A stretch of DNA of 64,000 nucleotides from Papio anubis (taxonomy: Eukaryota; Chordata; Mammalia; Primates; Cercopithecidae). Shown in pieces: positions 1 to 9,570 of this stretch. The position numbers and the translations under genes are program-made. Each line of letters starts with the position of its first letter. Position 1 is the stretch's first letter. A model generated the notes under the pieces. The model did not search any database. It saw only the letters and a list, made by a program, of their open reading frames with translations, and was not told the origin of the DNA. The stretch covers positions 9,306,452 to 9,370,451 of the forward strand of contig NC_044978.1 of NCBI RefSeq assembly GCF_008728515.1, in the 5' to 3' direction.

Positions 1-744
1 CCTTAATTTTGTTATTTACCCAATAGTAATTCAGGAGCAGGTTGTTCAGTTTCCATGTAGTTGTGCGGTTTTGAGTGAGTTTCTTAATCCTGAGTTCTAA
101 TTTGATTGCACTGTGGTCTGAGAGACTGTTGGTTATGATTTCCATTCTTTTGCATTTGCTGAGGAGTATTTTACTTCCAATTATGTAGTCAATTTTAGAA
201 TAAGTACTATGTGGTGCAGAGAAGAATGTATATTCTGTTTATTTGGGGTGGAAAGTTCTGTAGATGTCTGTTAGTTCTGCTTGGTTCAGAGCTGATTTCA
301 AGTCCTGAATATCCTTGTTAATTTTCTGTCTTGTTGATCTAATATTGACAGTGGGGTGTTAAAGTCTCCCACTGTTATTGTGTGGGAGTCTAAGTCTCTT
401 TGTATGTCTCTAAGAACTTGCTTTATGAATCTGGGTGCTCCTGTATTGGGTGCATATATATTTAGGATAGTTAGCTCTTCTTGTTGCATTGATCCCTTGA
501 CCATTATGTAATGCCCTTCTTTGTCTCTCTCTCTTTTTTTTTTTTTTTTTTGCTTTGTAAATCTTCCTTCACCCTTTATTTTGAGCCTATGTTTGTCTTT
601 GCATGTGAGATGGGTCACCTGAACACAGCACACCAACGGGTCTTGACTCTTTATCCAGTTCACCAGTCTGTGTCTTCTAATTGGGGCTTTTGGCCCATTT
701 ACATTTAGGGTTAGTATTGTTATGTGTTAATTTGATCCTGTCAT
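1..744 (-). pseudogene. L1 ORF2 remnant, endonuclease domain part
   Basis: The ORF2 start codon corresponds to complement 742-744, just after the inter-ORF spacer. The longest open stretch (complement 298-663, 121 codons) contains recognisable endonuclease-domain pieces such as DKEGHYIMVKGS, LTILNIYAPNTGAPRFIKQ and the VGDFNTPLS segment, which includes the conserved D-F-N active-site region. ORF2p normally supplies the nicking endonuclease and reverse transcriptase for target-primed reverse transcription. Here only about the first 248 codons are in the window. The frame is interrupted at several points. A run of 18 T at 534-551 becomes a lysine-rich stretch inside the endonuclease, so it cannot encode a working enzyme. 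Confidence 0.9.
534..551. repeat. (T)18 run inside the L1 ORF2 remnant
   Basis: Eighteen consecutive T follow a short (CT)n stretch. On the coding (minus) strand this is an A run that adds lysines not normal for the endonuclease. It looks like microsatellite growth inside a dead element. Confidence 0.9.
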
Positions 745-808
745 TATGATGCTAGTTGGTTATTTTGCCCATTAGTTGATGCAGTTTCTTCTTAGTATCG
801 ACAGTTTA

Positions 809-1829
809 TACATTTTGGTATGTTTTTGCAGTGGCTAGTACTGGGTTTTTCTTTCCATACTTAGTGCTTCCTTCAGGAGCTCTTGTAAGGCAGGCCTGGT
901 GGTGATAAAATGCCTCACCATTTGCTTGTCTGTAAAGGATTTTATTTCTCCTTCACTTATGAAGCTTAGTTTGGCTGGATATGAAATTCTGGGTTGAAAT
1001 TTTTTTCTTTAAGAATGTTGGATGTCAGTCCCCACTCTCTTCTGGCTTGTAAGGTGTCTGCAGAGAGATCCACTGTTAGTCTGATGGGCTTCCCTTTGTG
1101 AGTAACCCGACCTTTGCCTCTGGCTGCCCTTACACTTTTTCCTTCATTTCAACCCAGGTGAATCTGACAATTATATGTCTTGGGATTGCTCTTCTTAAGG
1201 AGTATCTTTGTGGTGTTCTCTGTATTTCCTGAATTTGAATGTTGGCCTGTTTTGCTAGGTTGGGGAAGTTCTCCTGGATAATATCCTGAAGTGTGTTTTC
1301 CAACTTGGTTCCATTCTCCCCATCACTGTCAGGTACACCAATCAATCATAGGTTTGTTCTTTTCACATAGTCCTATCTTTCTTGGAGTCTTTGTTCATTC
1401 CTTTTCATTCCTTTTTCTCTAATCTTGTCTTCATGCTTTTATTTCATTAAGTTGATCTTCAGTCTGTGATATCTTTTCTTCTGCTTGATCGATTCAGCTA
1501 TTGATATTTGTTTATGCCTCACGAAGTTCTCATGCTGTGTTTCAGCTCCATCAGGTCATTTATATTCTTCCCTAAACTGGTTATTCTAGTTAGCAGTTCC
1601 TGTAACCTTTTATCAAGGTTCTTGGCTTCCTTGCATTGGGTTAGAACATGCTCCTTTAACTCAGAAGAGCTCGTTATTACCCACCTGCTGAAGCCTACTT
1701 CCGTCCATTCATCAAACTTATTCTCTGTCCAGTTGTGTTCCCTTGCTGGTGAGGAGTTGTGATCTTTGGAGGAGAAGAGGTGTTCTGGTTTTTGAAATTT
1801 TCAGCATTTTTGCGCTGGCATTTCCTCAT
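809..1829 (-). pseudogene. L1 ORF1 remnant (RNA-binding chaperone)
   Basis: The ORF1 start corresponds to complement 1827-1829, and the normal terminal AKM-stop position falls near 809-820, where the stop codon has been changed. The best open part (complement 1130-1345, 71 codons) includes ENGTKLENTLQDIIQENFP and the RTPQRYS segment of the RRM and C-terminal domains. ORF1p is a trimeric RNA-binding protein that coats L1 RNA. The N-terminal coiled-coil part (about 1400-1829) is strongly diverged and has no long open frame. The copy is non-functional. Confidence 0.9.
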
Positions 1830-3169
1830 CTTTGTGGATTTATCTACCTTTGGTCTTTAACATTGGTGACCTTTGGATGGGATTTTTGCACGGTTGTCAT
1901 TTTGTTGATGCTGATGCTATCGCTTTCTATTTACTAGTTTTCCTTCTGACAGTCAAGCCCTTCTGCTGCAGGTCTGCTGGAGTTTGCTGGAGGTCCACTC
2001 CAGACCCTGTTTGCCTGTGTATCACCAGCAGAGGCTGCAGAACAGCAAAGATTGCTGCCTGCTCCTTCCTCTGGAAGCTTCATCCCAGAGGGGTAGCCGC
2101 CAGATGCCAGCTGGAGCTCTCCTGTATGAGATGTCTGTCAACCCCTGCAGGGAGATGTCTCCCAGTCAGGAGGCACAGGGGTCAGGGACCCACTTGAGGA
2201 GGCAGTCTATCCCTTAGCAGAGCTCGAGCACTGTGTTGGGAGATGCGTTGCTCTTCAGAGTCATCAGGCAGGAACGTTTAAGTCAGATGAAGCTGAGCCC
2301 ACAGCCACCCCTACCCCGAGGTTCTCTGTCCCAAGGGGATGAGAGTTTTATCTATAAGTCCCTGACTGGGGCTGCTGCCTTTCTTTCAGACATGCCCTGC
2401 CCAGAGAGGAGAAATCTAGAGAAGTAATCTGGCTACAGTGGCTTTGCTGAGCTGAGGTGGGCTCTGCCCAGTTCAAACTTCCCAACGGCTTTGTTTACAC
2501 TGTGAAGGGAAAACCGCCTACTCAAACCTCAGTAATGCTGGATGCTCCTCCTCTCACCAAACTCTAGCTTCCCATGTTGACTTCAGGCTGCTGTGCTGCC
2601 AGCGAGAATTTCGAGCCAGTGGATCTTAGCTTGCTGGGCTCCATGGGGGTAGGCTCCACTGAGCAAGACCACTTAGCTCCCTGACTTCAGCCCCCTTTCC
2701 AGGGAAGTGAACGGTTCTGTCTTGCTGGTGTTCCAGGTGCCACTGGGGTTCAAAAAAAAAAATAGAAAAGAAAAGAAAAAAAAAAAAACCTCCTGCAGCT
2801 AGCTCAGTGTCTGCCCAAACAGCTGCCCAGTTTTGTGCTTGAAACCTAGGGCCCTGGTGGTGTAGGCACTCAAGGGAATATCCTGGTCTGCAGGTTGCGA
2901 AGACACTGGGAGAAGTGTTGTATCTGCACTGGACTGCACTGTCCCTCATTCATGGCTTCCCTTGGCTAGGGAAGAGAGTTCAATTCCTTGCACTTCCCAG
3001 GTGAGGCAACACCCCACCCTGCTTCTGCTCGCCCTCTGTAGGCTATACCCACTATCATCCCAATGAGGAGAGCTGGGTACCTCAGCTGGAAATGCAGAAG
3101 TTACCCACCTTCTGCATTTGTCTTGCTGGGAGCTGCAGACCAGAGCTGTTCCTATTTAGCCATCTTGCC
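1830..3169 (-). promoter_or_regulatory. L1 5' UTR (old internal promoter region)
   Basis: This lies upstream of the ORF1 start on the minus strand and resembles L1 5' UTR sequence, for example the gtcagggacccacttgagg block at 2177-2195 and the cttcccaggtgaggcaa block near 2992. In intact L1 this region drives L1 transcription and also holds an antisense promoter facing the opposite way, here the plus strand toward 4.5 kb. Whether any activity remains cannot be told from sequence. An A-rich insert with interspersed g lies at 2751-2787. Confidence 0.8.
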
Positions 3170-4517
3170 TGGGAATCCCGAACAAATGTTTATTTAATTG
3201 GTGTTCACATGATAGTAGTGGTAGCCCTTGAACAATAAAACAGGACATTTATTAGAGGCACCAATTGCTGGAGTTATTCTAAGGAAGGCTGATGCAGCAG
3301 GTAGAATGCAGAAACTATAGGAACCATTATCGTTACAAAGCATGGCATAAGAGGAACCACTCCTGCCACAGACTTTTCCCTGACCTAACCAGAAGGGACC
3401 TCTCCTGCTTCAGAAGTCCCATCCCAGTGGCCTGTGTGACTCCTAGAACACACTGATGACGTAGGTAGCAATAAGAGAGTGAGAGGTTTTGTCTCTTATC
3501 TGCCCACTTCCAACTGTAGGTTCTTAGAGAACAGTGCTTTTGTCTAATGCAAGTTAAATATTCTGCAGGTTAAGAAGCTGCAGATGCATTTGGAGTTTTT
3601 TGTTTGTTTGTTTGTTTGTTGGTCTGTGTCAATTTTTTCAATATCTGTTTTCATCATTCACATTTATCATTATAAACTGTAACAAATGCATCTAGTTCTT
3701 GTCAGAAGAAAGAATGATTGTGAAAGATTTAATTATATGTATTAAAGCCACAGCAAAGAATAGTTTTCTTGAACTTTGTGACTTTTTTTGTGTAAATCTA
3801 AGAATCAACAAGAATACATCTTCCTACTTTTTAGAAATTTGGCAAGTGCAAATGATACATGATTCCACAAAATTATGATTGCTAAATAGTTCAGATTACA
3901 TGAATTATAATTTTTTCTTTGATTCATTTATAAACTCAATGAAATTATATTATCAATATTATTTTATAGATTTAACTTACATTTTAGAAATATTCTATAT
4001 ATTTTTTATCTTCTCAGCTCTAGTAGTACCAAATTAGTTCTGGAAATATTCATTCTTTTTGGATGCTATTTTGTTTGACCAAATATATATTTATTCTTTT
4101 AAAAAAAAACACACACAGTTGAAGTAAAATTTGAAAGTATAACTATGTGATATTTAAAGGACAGCAATGAAAACACCATAGTAGGCTTACATTAACTAGG
4201 CAATCAGCTAATAAATCCATATATGCTAATAGGGATTGTTAGTCTTGAAAAATACCCCCAAACTACATGTTTTCCCATTTCCCTGGGATGCCACATTCTT
4301 ATTTATGGGGATTAACTAGACTGATTTGTTCTGTTTTCAACACAAGCAGAAAATGTCAAGTTTTCAATCCAACAGACCACAAATAAGTATCAGTTTGCTT
4401 GTGCACACCCACACGCCCATATCCAGAGTCGATGGGAGGATTATTATTTTTTTCTAGATGAACTCTGGAAAACAGCCTCAGAATGACTGATTTCTGATGC
4501 TAATTGCTGTTCTGCAG
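3170..4517. other. Unique sequence, no gene recognised
   Basis: AT-rich sequence between the L1 5' end and the candidate exon. It holds a short (TTTG)n run near 3600-3620 and an A/CA run near 4101-4117. If the exon at 4518 is real, at least the part next to it is its upstream intron; a pyrimidine-containing acceptor sits at 4500-4517. Confidence 0.6.
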
Positions 4518-4689
4518 ATATCATACTCTTCCTGGTCCAGACAGTTATGACAGAAGAGGTGCTACTTCCATAATCAATTTTGGCATGAGAGATGCTGTGC
4601 TAGTCAATGATGTGGAAAAATATGGATCAGACATTTCATTCATAATTGATTACAAACCTAATGTATTATTCCAAAAACCACAATTCTAG
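4518..4689 (+). CDS. Candidate terminal exon with sperm-tail PG-type motif
   Basis: A splice acceptor ending ttctgcag at 4510-4517 is followed by 56 open codons and a TAG at 4687-4689. The peptide begins after a split codon with YHTLPGPDSYD and ends with PNVLFQKPQF. PGPxxY is the core of sperm-tail PG-rich repeats found in STPG and ODF3/CIMAP proteins, which associate with axonemal microtubules. The exon may be the last exon of such a gene; STPG2 is one candidate, but I cannot confirm the C-terminus from memory. ATTAAA hexamers at 4705-4710, 4765-4770 and 4896-4901 could serve as poly(A) signals. A single motif is weak evidence, and the block could be a chance ORF or a decayed exon. The sequence is not from any repeat I recognise. 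Confidence 0.45.
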
Positions 4690-5297
4690 TCACAGCCCAT
4701 TCCTATTAAACTATTTTTCCTCTTGCTATTTTGCTTTATTTCCATAAATTTCTAAAGTTGGATGATTAAACTAAGACAAAGATCTCTTACAGTAATTAGA
4801 GCAAATGAATGCTCTAGAGTCCACTCATTTCCTTGAAATATCAAATTCCATAAAATGCACACTGGTATTTCATTCTGCATTTGAGGATTTTGAACATTAA
4901 ACAGAAGATCAAGTTTCACACTGAACAACATAAGTGATTATTTTCCCTTTATAAATATGAATACATTAATTTTTGGAGAGCAGTAGATGAGTGAATTTTT
5001 GCATTTAGGGTGAAAAATAACAAAGAGTTAAATTAATATGTTTAAGGTATATATATGTTATATGTATGTATCATGTAATATTTAACAGTATTTATTAATA
5101 CTTTGTAATCATAACCTAAAAATTTTTTTTCTATTACATAAAACATATAATGTTCCTAATACTTCCAAGCAACCTCAAACTCTGTTCCTATGCCTAGTAA
5201 CCTGCTGTTCTCCATTTTCATCAACCAAAGGTGGTCAAACCCTTACAAACACCTGACTGTGTGGCAGAAACAGTAAAATTATTCCAAAAATACTTTT
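4690..5297. other. Unique AT-rich sequence
   Basis: If the exon ending at 4689 is real, the first part is its 3' UTR. Otherwise I see only AT-rich DNA with short TATA-type runs around 5045-5080. Confidence 0.5.
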
Positions 5298-5310
5298 GAA
5301 AGAACCAGTG
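5298..5310 (+). repeat. Left target-site duplication of L1 insertion
   Basis: gaaagaaccagtg is repeated exactly at 5774-5786, on the far side of the L1 A-rich tail. This is the expected signature of target-primed reverse transcription. Confidence 0.9.
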
Positions 5311-5489
5311 TTTGGTTTTCCGTTCTTGTGACAGTTTGCTAAGAATGATGGTTTCCAGCTGCATCCATGTCCCTACGAAGGACACAAACTCATCCTTTTT
5401 TATGGCTGCATAGTATTCCATGGTGTATATGTGCCACATTTTCTTAATCCAGTCTGTCACTAATGGACATTTGGGTTGATTCCAAGTCT
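5311..5489 (-). mobile_element. Inverted 5' piece of a twin-primed L1 (end of ORF2)
   Basis: On the minus strand this encodes the C-terminal end of L1 ORF2, including WNQPKCP, WIKKMWHIYTMEYYAAIK and FVGTWMQLETIILSKLSQE. It is oriented opposite to the adjoining 3' UTR piece. In L1 coordinates the two pieces are nearly contiguous. At the switch point (5487-5489) they share tct, a short microhomology. This is the standard outcome of twin priming during L1 integration. It is a decayed fragment without coding capacity. Confidence 0.93.
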
Positions 5490-5773
5490 CACTCATAGGT
5501 GGGAACTGAACAATGAGATCACTTGGACTCGGGAAGGGGAACATCACACCGGGGCCTATCATGGGGAGGCGGGGGGAGGGATTGCACTGGGAGTTATACC
5601 TGATGTAAATGACGAGTTGATGGGTGCTGACGAGTTGATGGGTGCAGCACACCAACATGGCACAAGTATACATATGTAACAAACCTGCACGTTATGCACA
5701 TGTACCCTAGAACTTAAAGTATTTAAAAAAAAAAAAAAAGAAAAAACAAAACAAACAAAAAACAACAAAAAAA
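5490..5773 (+). mobile_element. 3' UTR piece of the same L1, with A-rich tail
   Basis: This starts with the tcactcataggtgggaactg block of the L1 3' UTR and runs through tacatatgtaac and tgcacatgtaccctag to an A-rich tail (about 5723-5773) interrupted by g and c. The sequence is close to older primate L1PA 3' ends. It contains an 18-bp tandem duplication (5610-5627 and 5628-5645) that is not part of the usual L1 3' UTR. Confidence 0.95.
5610..5645 (+). repeat. 18-bp tandem duplication inside L1 3' UTR
   Basis: The unit tgacgagttgatgggtgc occurs twice head to tail with no mismatch. The L1 family normally has a single copy of this segment. Confidence 0.95.
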
Positions 5774-5786
5774 GAAAGAACCAGTG
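5774..5786 (+). repeat. Right target-site duplication of L1 insertion
   Basis: Exact copy of the 13 bp at 5298-5310. Confidence 0.9.
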
Positions 5787-5869
5787 GTTAACTGATTTAA
5801 TGAATACTCCCTAAATTTGCCTAGTGGCTTAAGTATATACTTTTGCATTTTTCCAAGGAGCTGGTGGGT

Positions 5870-6420
5870 TTTGTTTATTCAACAAATATTTACTGTGCAT
5901 GCCCTATTATTAATGCAATCTGCTAGGGACTGGGAATTAAAGAGTTATCCAAATACACTCATTAATTTGGAGGCTTATAGGGAATTCAGATCAGGACTCT
6001 CACAATTCCACCATTACAGAATACAATGTGGAAGAATGAGGCTGTTCTGGAAATGAGGCTTTCTGCAGGACAGAACAACTAAATTGATACCTGAATGATG
6101 AGCAACTAATGGCCAGTTGAAGGAAACATTTGTTAGGGGAAATGAAATCAACTCTCACTGAGGAAATAGCATATGCAAATATCTAAAGTGGGGAGAGAGA
6201 GACAGAGAGAGAGGTGGGGGTAGTGATGGAGATGAGAGAAAGATACATTTGTTAGGTGAAAATAAAAATATATTAGCTTGGCTAGAATACACAGTAGACA
6301 GGGGATAGTCAAGAAACATAACTCAGACATCAACATGAATTAGATCTTCATGGGCATGTGAGGCATATTGAGAAATTCAGAGTTCTTTCTATTGTCAGTG
6401 AAGACCAATTGAACATTTTC
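5870..6420 (-). mobile_element. L2 fossil, minus strand
   Basis: attcaacaaatatttactg followed by a degenerate version of the usual antisense L2 3'-end text (growth to a stored 'ctgggaattaa', later 'acctgaatgatgag') indicates an old L2 read on the minus strand. Divergence is high, so boundaries are approximate. A GA-rich patch lies at 6190-6225. Confidence 0.65.
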
Positions 6421-7239
6421 TATCAGAGGGTGATTAGAGCAATTAGATTTGTACCCTCACAGTGAAACAAAGGGAATAGAAATAAATTTAGCCCAGAGAG
6501 TACTAAAATTTCTGCTCAAATCTGGTGCTATCTGATGGCCCTTCAACCAGTTACATGGTTGGCAACTCTATGAAGAAAGTCATGATGATAGTTATGTGTA
6601 ATTCAGACATTAGGACTTATGTTACAGCATCCCGGGCACTGTTTATTCCCATAAAAATAAAGCACAAATAAACAAAGCCTCCCAGCCTTCTTTCATTCTT
6701 AGCTATACTCTTCATCTTTTCCCTCTAATAAGCTATACTCTTTTCATAATTTTAACTCAAAAACAATGCTTTGAGAATTATATTTTATCAAAAGAATATT
6801 CAGAAAGTATCTAGTATTTAATATGAAAACCTATATTTTCCATAATAGATGCAATAAGGAAACAGGGATAAGATAGACCCTTAAAATTTTATATACTTAC
6901 ATGTTTGAAGACATTTATGTATAGAAGTTTGGGCATGTGTATTTATCCATGTCAATCTGCCTATTCTATCTATCTAATCTTCTAGGCCAGGCCTACAGGA
7001 ATTTATTGCTTAAAGAACTCAAAATATATATAATTTTACTGTGTAGATTATAAGGATTGGCAATGTAAAATATTAGGCTTTAATTTTATGTATTCTCATG
7101 AGCTTATTAGTATGTTAATTACTAAAGTAATAGTAGATAGAACTTGTTTCTGATAACATTTTTGCTTTTGAAAAAAAATAGACCTATCTTCAATTTTAAG
7201 TATATTCTAGGTCTCTTTGGGGAATGATCAGCTGCTCTC
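6421..7239. other. Unique AT-rich sequence
   Basis: No gene, RNA or repeat family recognised. The ORFs here are short and without recognisable motifs. Confidence 0.5.
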
Positions 7240-7315
7240 GTGTGTGTGTGTGTGTGTGTGTCTGTGTGTGTGTTTGTGTGTGTTTGTGTGTGTGTGTGTC
7301 TGCGTGTGTGTGTGT
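7240..7315 (+). repeat. (TG)n microsatellite, imperfect
   Basis: About 76 bp of alternating T and G with a few interruptions (tc, ttt, tgcg). It could adopt Z-DNA and is probably length-variable in the population. Confidence 0.97.
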
Positions 7316-9364
7316 AAATTCCTAAGAAGGAAAAATTGACAGAAGAAAATTGGAGCAAAAGTATCTGAATATGTTAGAGTAGTGACAGCCCCTATCAAAG
7401 TAGGATTTAAGAGCAGTAAAACAGCTCCTACGTTGTCCTACTACTATCAATACTACTCAGACGTATAATCAAGGACATTTTGCAACAGGGTATATGCCTT
7501 TGGCATTGCTAGTTTGCTGTTTCCATTAATATATTTAAAGACTCTTGGAGGATGATATGGTATGTTTAAAAATCTACAAATAGAAGATATATCAACAGTT
7601 TCAAGTATCATAGCTACTGCATAGACTACAATAGTGAATACCAACTCTCAAACAACCTTGTCAAATAAATCTTATGAAATGCAGCAGGAATTCACATTTC
7701 TATCTGACTGTGTCTGCCTCTCCTCCATTTATTTTCTCCTATTGCTGTCTCTGCCTGTCTACTCATTTATGCTTCAGAATTTCCAAAAGGACTTGATGTA
7801 CTTTATAGAAATACATTTAGTTCAATAAGATAAAGTGTAAATAGAAGAAAATTGACAAGGAGCAGCAGGTGTTTTTTGTTGCAATGGCGTCAGCAAACTA
7901 ATGGTATGAGTTTGAATGTTTGAGTACAGTACATCTGACAAAAGCCTTCTGATCCAACCACAAATTTAATAAATTAGTCCTACCCTTGAGAATTGTATAT
8001 TTCAAAGATAAAGTAATAAAATCTAGGCCACAAATATCAAATTTCCTCACTTTTATTTTACTATTCCACTTTGAGCAATTACATACATTTCAAACTTTTA
8101 TTTTCAAAAGGTGACATTGATATTCATCACCTCTAAAATCAACAACTTAGAAAAATAGTTCTCAGTTTTCCAACCAGATGGCATTGCCACTGTCTTCTTA
8201 ATGAATATAAAAAGGTATAATGAAGCAGAGTAAAATTGTAAATGTAAACAAAGGGCATCTTTTTTATCCTCCTCAATAAGTACATGTCAATAACAAGTAT
8301 ATTTTCTGATACCTAAAGAAACTCAAAGATTTTCATGATGTTAACTAGAGACATTACTGGATTTAATTCTGACCTATTTATGAAAACAAAATAAAATATA
8401 TATATTTCCTTTTTCAAAATGTAGAATCAATGATTACACTAAGAAAAAAATAATTGATCTTCTTTTTACCTCCAACTCTCCTCAATCACATACCTTCAAT
8501 GCCTTAGAATAGGCTATTTAACACATTAAATGCTGCCCACTTATTACATGTACAGAAATGTGTCAGGCAGTATGTGTGATGTAAAGATGTATGTAAACGT
8601 CAGCAAAAGGCAATAGTATAAGATAATATTTAGGGAGATCCTCTAAAAGATTATATGAGGTGACCAAATGTATGGTACAGAGAATAATTACTGCTGGAAG
8701 AGAAAGAAGACTTGGAATTTGAGTAAAGGTCTTAGCTAGGTTCAGAAAAAGAGGGAAAGAAGAAAACACCGAAAAAAAAAAAAAAAAAAACCTAAAGGAA
8801 AATATGATGTAGATTTGACAACCATTGGGAAAATCATATGAAAATTTTATATAGAGAAGAAAAGTTGGGAAAGTGTTAAAAATTATGTAAAGGATAAAGT
8901 AAATATCTGAAAGATAATTCAGATTTCAGAGACAAACTGTAAAGGCAGAAAATACTCAGGAAAAGATTTTCCACGAATGTGGTAAAGAATGTATTTGAAT
9001 AACCAACATTCACAGAGAAAATATTAGCTTCTTCTACAAGTTGTCTTTATGCTATTCAGTGGCCTTTATTATCAGGCAAATTTTTCTGGAATTTTATACA
9101 AAATATTAAAACTTTGCATTTCACACTAAACCACCCTTTTGCTCCTAAAATCATTTATTTTGCAAATGTGTGTTAAGAAAATGACAGAGATAATTTAGTG
9201 AGATGGGAGGATGAATTAATTTCCATTGAGTCACTGTCATTGTTCTGATTAATAAGTGTTAACTGTATAGCTGGAGAACCAATTATCTTCAGTGTCTCCA
9301 CAATCTAGTTCCTAGATGCAAAACAACTGTGACCATGTCATAACTTGCCTTACATAAACATAAA
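7316..9364. other. Unique AT-rich sequence
   Basis: No gene or repeat family recognised apart from an A run near 8773-8790. Open frames here are short and without motifs. Confidence 0.5.
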
Positions 9365-9570
9365 ACAACATGTATCGAATGTCTTTTGTGTGCTAGGCTA
9401 AATGCATTACTTACAAAACTCATTCAAATCTCACAAAACCCTTTGAAGTAGTTTATTATTGATACCTTCATTTTATAAGAGTAAAGCTAGACCTCAGAGA
9501 AGTTAAGTGAATTGTCTAAGTTCACTCAACAGGGAAGGGTGGATCCATGGTTCCCATCTAAGCCAAGTTT
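9365..9570 (-). mobile_element. MIR SINE fossil, minus strand
   Basis: The order 'tgtgctaggct ... tcattcaaatctcacaaaacc ... cattttataagag ... agagaagttaagtgaattg' is the antisense MIR core and tail in diverged form. Confidence 0.8.

Larger units (their letters stand above)
1..3169 (-). mobile_element. L1 (LINE-1), 5' part, minus strand, cut by window edge
   Basis: Read on the minus strand, the order is 5' UTR, ORF1, a spacer of about 63 bp and the start of ORF2, which is the canonical L1 layout. The outer end near 3169 resembles the start of primate L1 5' UTRs, with gctgttcctat and a gccatcttg block. The element therefore appears complete at its 5' end, which is rare since most L1 copies are 5' truncated. 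The rest of ORF2 and the 3' UTR lie outside the window. Both ORFs are broken by stops and frameshifts, so it is an old inactive copy. The 5' UTR of about 1.3 kb is longer than in the youngest human L1, which suggests an older primate L1PA or L1PB subfamily. Confidence 0.95.
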
